DNA from: Comamonas sp.
Lineage (GTDB): Bacteria; Pseudomonadota; Gammaproteobacteria; Burkholderiales; Burkholderiaceae_C
DNA length: 20,776 bases
Reading direction: 5' to 3'
Assembly: GCA_018384835.1 (NCBI GenBank)
Contig: JAHAYB010000258.1
Span: 1 to 20,776, forward strand
The notes beneath the pieces were generated by a model. The model was not told the origin of the DNA and did not search any database. It saw nothing but the letters and a program-made list of their open reading frames with translations. Shown here piece by piece: positions 1-9,971 of this stretch; positions within the stretch are counted from its first letter, which is position 1; each line of letters opens with the position of its first letter. The position numbers were made by a program, and so were the translations under genes.

Positions 1-77
1 CCAACACCGGCAAACTCTTGGTGCTAGAGCAGCGCCAAGGCCGCTGGCTGATTACCCGTGAGTCCGTCAGTCAGTAA
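1..77 (+). CDS. C-terminal end of a protein with a Cds6-like (NTF2-fold) tail, partial
   Basis: Only the last 24 codons are present, read in frame 3 from position 3 to a TAA at 75-77. The visible tail ends in LLVLEQRQGRWLITRESVSQ. This pattern of a hydrophobic strand, a short charged turn and a Trp-containing final strand resembles the end of the next gene (RRDGQLWHIFFESTV) and the C-terminal domain of Cds6-family L,D-transpeptidases. The gap to the next start is 14 bases, so the two genes are probably co-transcribed. The rest of the protein lies outside the window, so whether it carries a catalytic domain or TPR/SPOR repeats cannot be told. The family call is an inference from a short segment. 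Confidence 0.5.
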   Translation, partial: NTGKLLVLEQRQGRWLITRESVSQ

Positions 78-91
78 AGAGTAGTGCAGCC

Positions 92-1471
92 GTGTTGACC
101 GCAAAAAACTTACCTAACACCTACCCCCCACCCTGGCTTTTGCGCCGCACCAGCAGCAGTTTGGGCATTTTGTGCGCTGCTTTACTGTTGTGCGGTGCGG
201 CCTTGCCCACAGCGGCACAGACCCGTAGTGCCAGCAGTACAAGCAACGCCAGTACCCCGCGTCAAACCCAGGCAGCCGCTCCTAGCACACGCGCACGCAG
301 CGCTGGTACGGCAGCCGCTGCTGCTGGTGCAGCCCTAGGAGCCAGCCGCTGGAAAGACCCCGACGGCGTTGCCGAGCAGCGCCTGCTAGAGGTACTAGAC
401 CTCACCAGTGCCGGCCAAACCCAGCAAGCCCTGGATAAAGCCTATGCCCTGGTGGGTGACTATCCCCACTTTCAACTCGCCCAGCTTGCCCTAGGGGATT
501 TGCTGCTAGCGCGTAGCCGCCCGCTAGAGGTGCTGGGCAATACCACCCCCACCAACGAACAAGCGGCGCAAACCCTAGAGAGCCTGCGCAGCGAATCGCT
601 CAAGCGCATTTCGGCGCAAAAAACGGCCTTGCCTGCTGGAGCCATCCCCCAACAGTTTTTGCTAGTGCCGCCTAGCTCACGCCATGCGATTGCGGTGGAT
701 GCCAAGTTCTCGCGCCTCTATCTATTTGAGAATACCGATGAAGGAATGCGCCTTGTAGCGGACTACTACGCCTCTGTTGGCAAGCTGGGCACAGAAAAAG
801 AAATTGAGGGCGACCAGCGCACCCCCTTGGGCGTGTATTTTGTGGTGAGCAAACTCCAAGCCAGCGCCTTGCCGCCTTTTTATGGTGCAGGTGCTTTGCC
901 GCTGAACTACCCCAACCCCCTAGACCAGCGCCGTGGCAAAACCGGCCATGGCATTTGGCTGCACGGCACACCACCAGACCAATTTGCCCGCGCACCCTTG
1001 GCCACTGACGGCTGCGTTGCCCTGGCTGACCCTGATTTTTACCGCCTGCTGCAAACCGTCGATATCCGCAGCACCCCGGTAGTGATTGCCAATGAACTGC
1101 AATGGGTGCAGCCCCAGAGCATGGACACCATGCGCCAAGCGTTTGACCTGCTGCTGCAAAGCTGGCACCAAGCCAAAACCGATGGCGATGTCGATTTGCT
1201 CCTGAGCTTTTATGCACCCGACTTTACCGGCAGTAAAAAAATGGATTTAGCCACTTGGAGCAACCGCCTAATTCGTGAAGTCAAAGACCTCAGCGGGCGC
1301 AGCCTAGAGCTTAAAGAGCGCTCCTACTTGCGCTGGTCCGATGCCCAAGACGATGTCATGGTCGTCACTTTTGGCGAGGTGATGCAAGGCTCTATCAGCG
1401 GGCCTGTGCGCCGCCAGTACTGGCGCCGTGATGGCCAGTTGTGGCACATATTTTTTGAATCTACGGTGTAG
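92..1471 (+). CDS. L,D-transpeptidase (YkuD domain) with Cds6-like C-terminal domain
   Basis: Predicted exported peptidoglycan enzyme of 459 residues. Residues 1-42 look like a long signal peptide: RR near residues 18-19, a hydrophobic core (LGILCAALLLCGAAL) and an AAQ-type cleavage site. Residues about 45-85 are Ala/Ser/Thr-rich and probably a flexible linker. Residues about 120-145 resemble a TPR-like helical pair. The YkuD catalytic domain spans about 199-335 and carries H291-G292 and the nucleophile in TDGCVAL (Cys308), the HG-x(n)-S/T-x-G-C signature of enzymes that make 3-3 cross-links or anchor proteins to peptidoglycan. Residues about 345-459 form an NTF2/Cds6-like domain. The start is GTG at 92 (TTG at 95 is also possible); no strong Shine-Dalgarno site is visible. 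The sequence does not show whether it acts as a transpeptidase, a carboxypeptidase or an amidase-like enzyme. Confidence 0.88.
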   Translation: MLTAKNLPNTYPPPWLLRRTSSSLGILCAALLLCGAALPTAAQTRSASSTSNASTPRQTQAAAPSTRARSAGTAAAAAGAALGASRWKDPDGVAEQRLLEVLDLTSAGQTQQALDKAYALVGDYPHFQLAQLALGDLLLARSRPLEVLGNTTPTNEQAAQTLESLRSESLKRISAQKTALPAGAIPQQFLLVPPSSRHAIAVDAKFSRLYLFENTDEGMRLVADYYASVGKLGTEKEIEGDQRTPLGVYFVVSKLQASALPPFYGAGALPLNYPNPLDQRRGKTGHGIWLHGTPPDQFARAPLATDGCVALADPDFYRLLQTVDIRSTPVVIANELQWVQPQSMDTMRQAFDLLLQSWHQAKTDGDVDLLLSFYAPDFTGSKKMDLATWSNRLIREVKDLSGRSLELKERSYLRWSDAQDDVMVVTFGEVMQGSISGPVRRQYWRRDGQLWHIFFESTV

Positions 1472-1491
1472 TACGGTGTAGTGCAGTGTAG
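1462..1491 (+). repeat. Tandem 10-bp repeat across a stop codon
   Basis: Three head-to-tail 10-mers: TACGGTGTAG at 1462-1471, the same at 1472-1481, and the variant TGCAGTGTAG at 1482-1491. The TAG stop of the L,D-transpeptidase gene is the end of the first unit, and every unit ends in TAG. Likely a small slippage duplication. Confidence 0.7.
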
Positions 1492-1503
1492 GCAGGAGAG
1501 CGT

Positions 1504-1540
1504 AGAAAAGCACACTTTCACTGTGTGCTTCTGCTTTTCT
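1504..1540 (+). terminator. Stem-loop terminator after the L,D-transpeptidase gene
   Basis: AGCACAC (1509-1515) and GTGTGCT (1523-1529) form a 7-bp stem with a 7-nt loop. Flanking AGAAAAG and CTTTTCT extend it with a small internal bulge, and the 3' side ends in TTTTCTTAT. It lies 33 bases past the stop codon. The flanking A and T runs make it partly bidirectional, but only the upstream plus-strand gene needs it here. Confidence 0.7.
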
Positions 1541-1648
1541 TATAGTGCAGCCCTATAGAAAGCCACTCTTCTGATGCTGCTGCACGGCAGTTCTAGCGGA
1601 GTATTTAATCTTTAACCCTTAACGCTAGCCAACAGCCACCATCACAGC

Positions 1649-2068
1649 ATGAACATTGAGAAATTCAAGCACCAGCACGTCAGTATCTTGCAGCACCTTG
1701 CCGACCTGCGAAAACTCAGCCAAGCCGGGGTTATTGAGAACGCCCAAGCCATTGCCCAGGGCGTTGTGGCTATGGGCGGCATTATCAAACTACACCTAGC
1801 GGTAGAAGACCAGGTGCTCTACCCCGCCTTACAAAATAGTGGCAATACTGAAATGACTCGTCTGGGTCAGCAGTTCCAAACCAATATGGGACCCATTGCC
1901 GATGCCTTCGATGAATTTGCCCGCCGCTGGAATACCGCCCACAGTGTGCTGCAAGACCCAGAAGGCTTTCGCACCCACGCCAATACGGTGCTGCGGCGCT
2001 TGCATGAGCGCATGTTGCTAGAAAACCGCGAGTTCTACCCCCGCATTGAGGCTATGGACGGGCATTGA
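1649..2068 (+). CDS. Hemerythrin HHE-domain protein
   Basis: A 139-residue, probably cytoplasmic four-helix protein with the metal-ligand pattern of hemerythrin/HHE domains: early histidines (H8, H10 and H16), H49-x3-E53 in KLHLAVEDQVLYP, and a late H119 with E125/E128 in HERMLLENREFYP. Such domains bind a di-iron centre and serve in O2, NO or iron handling; the specific role cannot be read from sequence. The length fits a single-domain protein. A terminator lies upstream, so it is probably transcribed on its own. The leader at 1541-1648 contains an AT-rich patch (TATTTAAT near 1604) but no convincing -35 box, and the Shine-Dalgarno site is weak. The next gene is convergent. Confidence 0.88.
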   Translation: MNIEKFKHQHVSILQHLADLRKLSQAGVIENAQAIAQGVVAMGGIIKLHLAVEDQVLYPALQNSGNTEMTRLGQQFQTNMGPIADAFDEFARRWNTAHSVLQDPEGFRTHANTVLRRLHERMLLENREFYPRIEAMDGH

Positions 2069-2119
2069 AAGCAGGAGCACACAGCACGGGCGGGATGCAA
2101 CGCACAAACGATGCTACGG

Positions 2120-2644
2120 CTACGACTTAGCCATTTCTTGCGTTTGCGTTTGCTCTTGCGTTTGCTCTTGTGCCAACGTCCGCAAAGCATCTCCCGCCAA
2201 ACGGTAGCGCAGCCACTCGCTCTGTGCCTGAGCGCCCAGACTGTCGTAGAAGCCAATGGCGGGGGTATTCCAGTCCAGCACACTCCATTCAAAGCGCCCG
2301 CAATCATGCGCTAGCGCAATACGCGCCAAATGTTGCAGCAGGGCGCGGCCTGCGCCCTGGCCACGGGCTTGGGGGGTGATATAGACATCTTCCAAATACA
2401 AGCCACGCCGCCCCTGCCAGGTGGAGTAGTTGAAGAAGTACACGGCAAAGCCTATCGCCTGCTCGCCCTGCATACACACCAGCCCATAGGCTTGCGGTGG
2501 GCTGGCAAATAGACTTTGCTGGATATGCGCTGGGGTGGCTAGCACCTCCTGCTCGGCTTCTTCATAGATGGCCAGCTCGCGGATAAAGTGCAAGATAAGC
2601 GGCGTATCCCCAGGGGTTGCGGGGCGGATGGTGATAGCGGGCAT
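2120..2644 (-). CDS. GNAT-family N-acetyltransferase
   Basis: A 174-residue GNAT enzyme transferring acetyl from acetyl-CoA to an amine. The fold is recognisable: the YLEDVYI strand at 83-89 leads into the acetyl-CoA pyrophosphate loop QARGQGAGRAL (92-102), and WNTPAIGFYDSLGA (125-138) is the usual late motif with the Tyr that can act as general acid. The LEDVY plus RGxGxG arrangement resembles diamine/spermidine acetyltransferase-like members, but the substrate is not established. The C-terminal tail is low-complexity Gln/Thr/Glu (about residues 159-170), encoded by a 12-bp tandem repeat, and probably lies outside the catalytic fold. The gene is convergent with the hemerythrin gene (51-base gap). 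Upstream is a 270-base spacer that ends transcription from groEL. Confidence 0.88.
   Translation of the reverse strand: MPAITIRPATPGDTPLILHFIRELAIYEEAEQEVLATPAHIQQSLFASPPQAYGLVCMQGEQAIGFAVYFFNYSTWQGRRGLYLEDVYITPQARGQGAGRALLQHLARIALAHDCGRFEWSVLDWNTPAIGFYDSLGAQAQSEWLRYRLAGDALRTLAQEQTQEQTQTQEMAKS
2147..2170 (-). repeat. 12-bp tandem repeat coding a Gln/Thr/Glu tail
   Basis: The plus-strand unit CGTTTGCTCTTG occurs exactly twice (2147-2158 and 2159-2170), with a degenerate partial copy before it. It lies inside the 3' end of the acetyltransferase gene and encodes its QEQT tail units. Its length is a multiple of three, so copy-number change would lengthen or shorten the tail without a frameshift. 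Confidence 0.75.
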
Positions 2645-2722
2645 AAAAAATAATTAAAAAGTAGTCGGCCAGCAGCCCGTGTAAGTACAACGTATCTGGG
2701 CTTTCTTGGCAGGGCATTAGCG

Positions 2723-2746
2723 CTGGTTGAGCGTAGTCGAAACCAG
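2723..2746. repeat. Intergenic inverted repeat of dispersed-repeat type
   Basis: CTGGTT (2723-2728) and AACCAG (2741-2746) are perfect inverted copies flanking GAGCGTAGTCGA. The core, GTTGAGCGTAGTCGAAAC, resembles the short dispersed intergenic repeats with GAGC...GTCGAA cores seen in many bacterial genomes. Only one copy is visible in this window, so repeat status is an inference. It sits between groEL and the acetyltransferase gene. Confidence 0.45.
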
Positions 2747-2787
2747 TAGTCATCCGGCAGTAGGCAGCAGGCAACAGGCGGATAGCC

Positions 2788-2815
2788 AAAGAAAAAGGCC
2801 GCTTGCGCGGCCTTT
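2788..2815 (-). terminator. Rho-independent terminator of groES-groEL
   Basis: On the minus strand the perfect 9-bp stem AAAGGCCGC/GCGGCCTTT, with a 4-nt loop, is followed by a T-rich run (TTCTTT). On the plus strand the arms are 2794-2802 and 2807-2815. It lies about 100 bases past the groEL stop codon. The plus-strand flank is also T-rich (GCTTTATTT), so it may work in both directions. Confidence 0.88.
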
Positions 2816-2875
2816 GCTTTATTTGTGTGTAGCGGCAGTAGCGCTCCAAAAACCTTAGCGGTGTGAAGCGCTTGA

Positions 2876-2910
2876 GCCACTAGGGCTACTAGGCTACTAG
2901 TGGCTACTAG
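2876..2910. repeat. Triple GGCTACTAG repeat within an inverted repeat, just after groEL
   Basis: Three copies of GGCTACTAG lie at 2884-2892, 2892-2900 and 2902-2910; the first two share one base. GCCACTAG (2876-2883) and CTAGTGGC (2897-2904) are perfect inverted copies. The block starts five bases after the groEL stop codon in the transcribed direction and precedes the terminator. No function is known to me. Confidence 0.6.
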
Positions 2911-2914
2911 GCAA

Positions 2915-4564
<1,650 letters not shown>

Positions 4565-4691
4565 CTATCCTTTAATCATTGGGGTTTCTGCCAGCCCATA
4601 CAGGGCGCAGCAGAAAATCGGTAAGGGGGAGGTAAGCGGTAAGCGATGGGAGTGAATGCCGTGAATGCGGCGATTGCAGCGATTGCGCGAA

Positions 4692-4979
4692 TTACTCAAC
4701 CACGGCAAACAGGTCGTCTTCTTTCATGACCAGCAGTTCTTCGCCGTTCATTTTTACGGTTTGGCCGCTATATTTGCCAAACAGCACGCGGTCGCCTACT
4801 TTGACGTTCAGGGCAATCAGTTCGCCCTTGTCGTTTTTCTTGCCGGGGCCTACAGCCAAAATTTCGCCTTGATCGGGCTTTTCAGCAGCGTTGTCAGGAA
4901 TGACGATGCCAGAGGCGGTGGTGGTTTCGTTTTCCAGGCGCTTAACAATCACGCGGTCGTGCAGGGGGCGCAAGTTCAT
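4692..4979 (-). CDS. groS: Co-chaperonin GroES (Hsp10)
   Basis: A 95-residue protein of the standard size, starting [14 protein letters not shown] and ending [14 protein letters not shown] ([10 protein letters not shown]). It caps the GroEL ring as a heptamer; the mobile loop is the segment around [19 protein letters not shown] (residues 16-34). The frame is open further upstream to 5075, but the ATG at 4979 is the real start: it gives the family N-terminus and has AAGGA nearby in the leader, and the upstream extension would run over the operon's regulatory region. First gene of the operon. Confidence 0.98.
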   Translation of the reverse strand: MNLRPLHDRVIVKRLENETTTASGIVIPDNAAEKPDQGEILAVGPGKKNDKGELIALNVKVGDRVLFGKYSGQTVKMNGEELLVMKEDDLFAVVE

Positions 4980-5064
4980 GGGTGCAGTCCTTAAAAAAAT
5001 CAGGGGGTTAGAACATAAAACGACCTGCTTACAGGTCAAATAATCGGGGCTAAGGGTCAAGTTG

Positions 5065-5091
5065 TTAGCACTCAAGCCCTACGAGTGCTAA
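5065..5091 (-). promoter_or_regulatory. CIRCE operator (HrcA binding site) of groES-groEL
   Basis: TTAGCACTC (5065-5073), nine bases, then GAGTGCTAA (5083-5091). This is an exact match to the CIRCE consensus, so HrcA repression of the operon is expected. It overlaps the downstream edge of the promoter and lies 86 bases before the groES start, so it would block transcription initiation and may also act in the leader RNA. Confidence 0.97.
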
Positions 5092-5118
5092 TGATAAGGG
5101 CGTTTTTTCGGGTTTCAA
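5091..5118 (-). promoter_or_regulatory. Promoter of groES-groEL
   Basis: On the minus strand: TTGAAA (plus 5113-5118), a 16-base spacer, then TATCAT (plus 5091-5096). This fits a vegetative sigma promoter. The same stretch begins CTTGAAA and contains CCCTTAT 12 bases later, a partial match to heat-shock (sigma-32) promoters, so dual control by sigma-32 and HrcA is possible. The -10 box abuts the CIRCE element. Confidence 0.7.
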
Positions 5119-5138
5119 GAGCCTGCTTTTGACAAATT

Positions 5139-6320
5139 TCAAGCCAAAGCCACGGCTGGCCCGCCGCCCCATTGCGCAAAGCAGCGGCGTAGCAGGTGAA
5201 AGTGGTCTTCAAAAAACTGGGCTTCTTGGCTGGCGATGGCCTCTAGCGGTAGCCATAGGGCGCGTGCCGCATCGTCTGCGCCTTGCACTGCGGGCAGTTG
5301 CGCCCCCGGCCAGTGCAGTACATGCACGTGGGTGATGGTGCGCCCGCGCAGACTGCGCCCTGGGTGGTCAAACACTAGCACGCCTTTCAGAGCGGCTGCC
5401 GCAGCCTGGGGCGTGGGCTGCCAGCCGGTTTCTTCTGCCAGCTCGCGCAGGCACGATTGCCACAGGCTGTCTTGCGGCGCTAAAAAACCGCCAGGCAGTG
5501 CCAGCAAGCCTTTGCCAGGGTGCTGACCGCGCTCAATCAGTAGCACATGGCCAGCGCACAGTACCAGGGCATCTACGGTGACAAATACCGGCGGATAAGG
5601 CGCTTGCACCCAAGCGCGGCGGTGCTGCTCTAGCATCTGCCACTCCTTGCGCATGGCGCTGTAGTGTGCGGTGCAGCGCCAATCCATCAGTTGCTGGCAG
5701 ACGGGGGCGGGCATTTGCGCGGCCAGGTAAGCCTGCAAGTGCTGCTTGGGGCGCTGCTCTAAATTCCAATACTGCTGGCGTATGGGCGTGCCATCGAACT
5801 GGCCTTGGCGCTCTAGGCTGATAAGCTGCCAGCCCACAAACAGGGCTAGGTAGCTGCTGCTGGCATCTTTGAAGTGGCCTACTAGGCCAATGCTGCTGGT
5901 GTCCCTTGCCTCTATATCGGCCTCTGCGCCTGCTTCTGTGCCTTCGCTTGCATCCAAGCCCCATCCGCCTCCAATGACCAAGGCTTGCACCGCTTGGCGC
6001 ACTTTGGCTACCCACAGGGCGCTGTCGTAATAGTCGCGCATGGGCACAAAGTGCAGGCGGGCGACCTCGGCGGCTGAAAAGCTGGCGCTGACCATGGCTG
6101 CGCGTTCTTGCCAGGTAAAGGGGTTTTTCGGTGTACGCGCTTGGTAGGCACTACCGAGCACCACTACCACCTGGGCAGCAGCGCCCAATGCTTGGCGGAT
6201 TAAGGCCATATGGCCATGGTGCAGGGGCTGAAAGCGGCCAATCACCACGGCGGTATGCAGGGTGAGGGGGGCAGCCACCAAAAGCGATGGCGTAAATGCA
6301 GGGGCAGATAAATCGGGCAT
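5139..6320 (-). CDS. nadM: Bifunctional NMN adenylyltransferase / Nudix hydrolase
   Basis: A 393-residue fusion. The N-terminal nucleotidylyltransferase domain carries [10 protein letters not shown] (28-37) and the SSYLALF motif (155-161); this family makes NAD from NMN and ATP. The C-terminal Nudix domain carries GGFLAPQD...RELAEETGW (277-300) and is expected to hydrolyse ADP-ribose or related dinucleotides, so the protein would recycle NAD breakdown products. Two oddities: residue 284 is Asp where the Nudix box usually has its first Glu, and residues about 118-142 form an acidic insert before the GHFKDASSS motif. The frame is open to 6365, but the ATG at 6320 is preferred because the longer version would cover the rplU promoter. 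It is divergent from rplU. Confidence 0.9.
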   Translation of the reverse strand: MPDLSAPAFTPSLLVAAPLTLHTAVVIGRFQPLHHGHMALIRQALGAAAQVVVVLGSAYQARTPKNPFTWQERAAMVSASFSAAEVARLHFVPMRDYYDSALWVAKVRQAVQALVIGGGWGLDASEGTEAGAEADIEARDTSSIGLVGHFKDASSSYLALFVGWQLISLERQGQFDGTPIRQQYWNLEQRPKQHLQAYLAAQMPAPVCQQLMDWRCTAHYSAMRKEWQMLEQHRRAWVQAPYPPVFVTVDALVLCAGHVLLIERGQHPGKGLLALPGGFLAPQDSLWQSCLRELAEETGWQPTPQAAAAALKGVLVFDHPGRSLRGRTITHVHVLHWPGAQLPAVQGADDAARALWLPLEAIASQEAQFFEDHFHLLRRCFAQWGGGPAVALA

Positions 6321-6321
6321 G

Positions 6322-6349
6322 TTGAAAAAACAGGGTTTAGCGCTATAAT
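6322..6349 (+). promoter_or_regulatory. Promoter of rplU-rpmA
   Basis: TTGAAA (6322-6327), a 16-base spacer, and a perfect TATAAT (6344-6349), about 58 bases before the rplU start. This is a near-consensus vegetative promoter. It starts one base beyond the chosen start codon of the divergent nadM gene, leaving nadM almost no leader unless its own promoter lies inside this region. Confidence 0.85.
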
Positions 6350-6407
6350 TGCGGGTTCCCTGCAAAAATGGGTTTTGCGGGGTTTTTCAAGATTGAAAAG
6401 AGGTAGT

Positions 6408-6719
6408 ATGTACGCGGTCATAAAAACCGGTGGCAAGCAGTATCGCGTTGCCGCTGGCGACAAAATCAAGGTAGAACAGATTGCTGCGGACGTAGGCCAG
6501 GAAATCGTGATTGACCAGGTTCTGGCTGTCGGTAACGGCGCAGAACTCAAGGTTGGTACCCCCCTGGTGTCCGGCGCGAGTGTGAAGGCAACCGTGGTTG
6601 CCCACGGCAAGCACGACAAAGTGCGCATCTTCAAGCTGCGCCGTCGCAAGCACTCGGCAAAGCACCAGGGTCATCGTCAGCAGTTCACCGAACTGAAAAT
6701 TGGCGATATTGCTGTTTAA
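6408..6719 (+). CDS. rplU: 50S ribosomal protein L21
   Basis: The 103-residue product is the standard L21 length and starts [14 protein letters not shown], the family N-terminus; it binds 23S rRNA in the large subunit. The basic stretch [17 protein letters not shown] near residues 75-92 is typical. The frame is open to 6375, but the ATG at 6408 is preceded by AAGAGG at the right spacing and gives the conserved start. The next gene, rpmA, begins 20 bases later, the usual pairing. Confidence 0.98.
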   Translation: MYAVIKTGGKQYRVAAGDKIKVEQIAADVGQEIVIDQVLAVGNGAELKVGTPLVSGASVKATVVAHGKHDKVRIFKLRRRKHSAKHQGHRQQFTELKIGDIAV

Positions 6720-6739
6720 TAGGCTAAGGAGCTTTAGAC

Positions 6740-7000
6740 ATGGCACAGAAAAAAGGCGGCGGCTCTACGCGCAACGGTCGTGAATCCAACCCCAAAATGC
6801 TGGGCGTGAAAGCCTTTGGTGGCGAGCTGATTAGCGCTGGCTCCATCATCGTGCGCCAGCGTGGCACCAAGTTCCACCCCGGCAACAACGTGGGCATGGG
6901 GCGCGACCACACTTTGTTTGCGCTGGTTGATGGCCAAGTGACCTTTGAGACCAAAGGCGCACTGTCCAAAAAAACCGTCAGCATCACCCCTGCTGCTTAA
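6740..7000 (+). CDS. rpmA: 50S ribosomal protein L27
   Basis: The 86-residue protein starts [16 protein letters not shown]. This is the unprocessed Gram-negative type of L27, whose N-terminal tail reaches the peptidyl-transferase centre. TAAGGAG lies 10 bases upstream of the ATG. It is co-transcribed with rplU; a stem-loop follows before obgE. Confidence 0.98.
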   Translation: MAQKKGGGSTRNGRESNPKMLGVKAFGGELISAGSIIVRQRGTKFHPGNNVGMGRDHTLFALVDGQVTFETKGALSKKTVSITPAA

Positions 7001-7065
7001 AGCGCAGCCATTGCGCTGCTATGCTGCCTGTATTGGGCGGTAACAACGCAGCAGGTATGGCAGAT

Positions 7066-7094
7066 AAAGCCCCGCTTGGTCGGGGCTTTGTTGT
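7066..7094 (+). terminator. Terminator or attenuator between rpmA and obgE
   Basis: A perfect 9-bp stem, AAAGCCCCG (7066-7074) and CGGGGCTTT (7081-7089), with a 6-nt loop, followed by GTTGTTG. The T tract is interrupted, so partial read-through into obgE is likely. It would reduce obgE expression relative to the ribosomal genes. No clear separate promoter is visible between it and obgE. Confidence 0.75.
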
Positions 7095-7119
7095 TGCTGC
7101 AAGCACAGCCTTGGTTTGA

Positions 7120-8262
<1,143 letters not shown>

Positions 8263-8300
8263 TTTTTCTTTTCACCCCCTTCCCCTTCCCTTTACCCCCC
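8263..8300 (+). other. Polypyrimidine tract between obgE and proB
   Basis: All but two of these 38 bases are C or T, directly after the obgE stop codon. There is no stem, so it is not a standard terminator. It may be an unstructured C-rich stretch suited to Rho loading, which is an inference. Confidence 0.5.
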
Positions 8301-8320
8301 ATCAATAGCAGCAGCACGGT

Positions 8321-9466
8321 ATGGCTTCCAATGTTTTGCAAGATGCCAAGCGCATCGTCGTCAAAGTAGGCTCTAGCCTGGTCACCAACGAGGGGCGCGG
8401 CCTGGACGAAGCCGCCATTGAAGAATGGGCGCGTCAACTCGCCGCCCTAGTGCAAGGCAAGGATGGCGTGCGCCGCGAGCTGATTATGGTTTCTAGCGGC
8501 GCAGTGGCTGAAGGCATGAAGCGCCTAGGCTGGAAAGCCCGCCCCAAAGAGCTGTACGAGCTGCAAGCCGCAGCGGCAGTTGGGCAAATGGGCTTGGTGC
8601 AGATGTATGAAACCAAGCTACGCGCCTACGAAGTGGGTAGTGCCCAAGTCTTGCTCACCCACGCGGATTTGGCCGACCGCGAGCGCTACCTGAACGCCCG
8701 CTCCACCCTCTTGACGCTGCTGCGCCTGGGCATCGTGCCGGTCATCAACGAGAACGACACCGTGGTCAACGACGAAATCAAGTTCGGCGATAACGACACC
8801 TTGGGCGCTCTGGTAGCCAACTTGGTGGATGCAGATGCCCTGGTCATCCTCACTGACCAGCCCGGCCTCTACACCGCAGACCCACGCAGCAACCCCGCGG
8901 CAGAATTCGTCCACGAAGCCCGCGCCGGCGACCCGACGCTAGAGGCCATGGCCGGCGGCGCAGGCAGCAGCATTGGCAAGGGCGGGATGCTTACCAAAAT
9001 CTTAGCCGCCAAACGCGCAGCGGGTTCGGGCACTTCCACCGTGATTGCCTGGGGGCGGGAAAAAGACGTGCTGCTGCGCCTCACCCAAGGCGAGCGTATC
9101 GGTACTGCCCTGATTGCCCCCACCCACAAAGTGCAAGCCCGCAAGCAGTGGATGATGGACCACCTGCAACTACCCGGCGCAGTCACTGTCGATGCCGGTG
9201 CAGTCGCCAAGTTGCAAACGGCAGGTAAAAGCCTGCTACCCGTGGGCATGGTGGCCGTACAGGGCGAGTTTTCTCGTGGCGATGTGATTGCCGTCCACAA
9301 TCCCCAAGGGCAGGAAATTGCCCGTGGCCTGGCCAACTACTCCAGCGCCGAGGCGCGTTTGCTGTGCAAACACAGCTCTGACGAAATTGAGCAAGTGCTA
9401 GGCTACAGCGCCGCCCCTGAGATGATTCACCGTGACAACATGGTGGTGTTCGGGGCGGGGGGATAA
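8321..9466 (+). CDS. proB: Glutamate 5-kinase, first step of proline synthesis
   Basis: A 381-residue enzyme phosphorylating glutamate with ATP to gamma-glutamyl phosphate. The amino-acid kinase domain shows [12 protein letters not shown] (10-21), VSSGAV, the substrate-binding [22 protein letters not shown] and the [11 protein letters not shown] nucleotide loop. A C-terminal PUA domain (about 285-370: [18 protein letters not shown]...) is present, as in long-form ProB, which is feedback-inhibited by proline. It follows obgE by 58 bases with no obvious Shine-Dalgarno site. It ends 8 bases from the convergent thioesterase gene. Confidence 0.97.
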   Translation: MASNVLQDAKRIVVKVGSSLVTNEGRGLDEAAIEEWARQLAALVQGKDGVRRELIMVSSGAVAEGMKRLGWKARPKELYELQAAAAVGQMGLVQMYETKLRAYEVGSAQVLLTHADLADRERYLNARSTLLTLLRLGIVPVINENDTVVNDEIKFGDNDTLGALVANLVDADALVILTDQPGLYTADPRSNPAAEFVHEARAGDPTLEAMAGGAGSSIGKGGMLTKILAAKRAAGSGTSTVIAWGREKDVLLRLTQGERIGTALIAPTHKVQARKQWMMDHLQLPGAVTVDAGAVAKLQTAGKSLLPVGMVAVQGEFSRGDVIAVHNPQGQEIARGLANYSSAEARLLCKHSSDEIEQVLGYSAAPEMIHRDNMVVFGAGG

Positions 9467-9474
9467 GCACGCGC

Positions 9475-9912
9475 CTAAGCCAGCGCCTGGGCAGCAGCCT
9501 CAATCGCCTGGCGGATATCGGCTGGGATGTTGATGGCGGTATGGCGCTCTAGGTCGGTAAACACCAGCACTTTACGGCCTTGGGCGCGTACCTCATCCCC
9601 CAAACGGGCTTGCACGGCCAAGCTTAAAGATTTGCCGCCCAGGCGCTCCACTTGCAGGCCAAACTGCACCTGCTCGCCCATGCGGCTGATGGCACGAAAA
9701 TCCGTCTCCAGCCGCACAATCGGCAGCCCTACGCGGCGCTGGCCAATCATCTGGGCATAGTCAATGCCCAAGCCGTGGGTGAACCAGTCCTCCACCAGGT
9801 GGTTGAATAACACGGCGTATTGCGGGTAGAAGATGATGCCCGCCGGGTCGCAGTGCGAGAAGCGGATGCTGTAGCTGGTTTCATAGTCCAGCCGGGCGAG
9901 GGCTTGTGCCAT
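9475..9912 (-). CDS. Acyl-CoA thioesterase, 4HBT hot-dog family
   Basis: A 145-residue hot-dog fold protein of the 4-hydroxybenzoyl-CoA thioesterase type. The motif HCDPAGIIFYPQY (20-32) contains the catalytic Asp22. It follows the 2-aminobenzoyl-CoA operon on the same strand but is separated from the Rid gene by a strong terminator, so it may be expressed at a lower level or on its own. Likely roles are hydrolysing stalled aromatic or alicyclic CoA esters to recover CoA, or a defined hydrolysis step in the pathway; the sequence does not distinguish these. AAGGA lies about 11 bases before the ATG. Confidence 0.88.
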   Translation of the reverse strand: MAQALARLDYETSYSIRFSHCDPAGIIFYPQYAVLFNHLVEDWFTHGLGIDYAQMIGQRRVGLPIVRLETDFRAISRMGEQVQFGLQVERLGGKSLSLAVQARLGDEVRAQGRKVLVFTDLERHTAINIPADIRQAIEAAAQALA

Positions 9913-9971
9913 GGCAAAAATCCTTGAGTTTGTTGGGTGAGTTTGCAGGGTAAGAAAGCGGCTGCACCATC

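Noticed and set aside
1541..1648. Promoter for the hemerythrin gene
   Set aside because: An AT-rich -10-like patch exists near 1604 but no -35 partner at proper spacing could be found.
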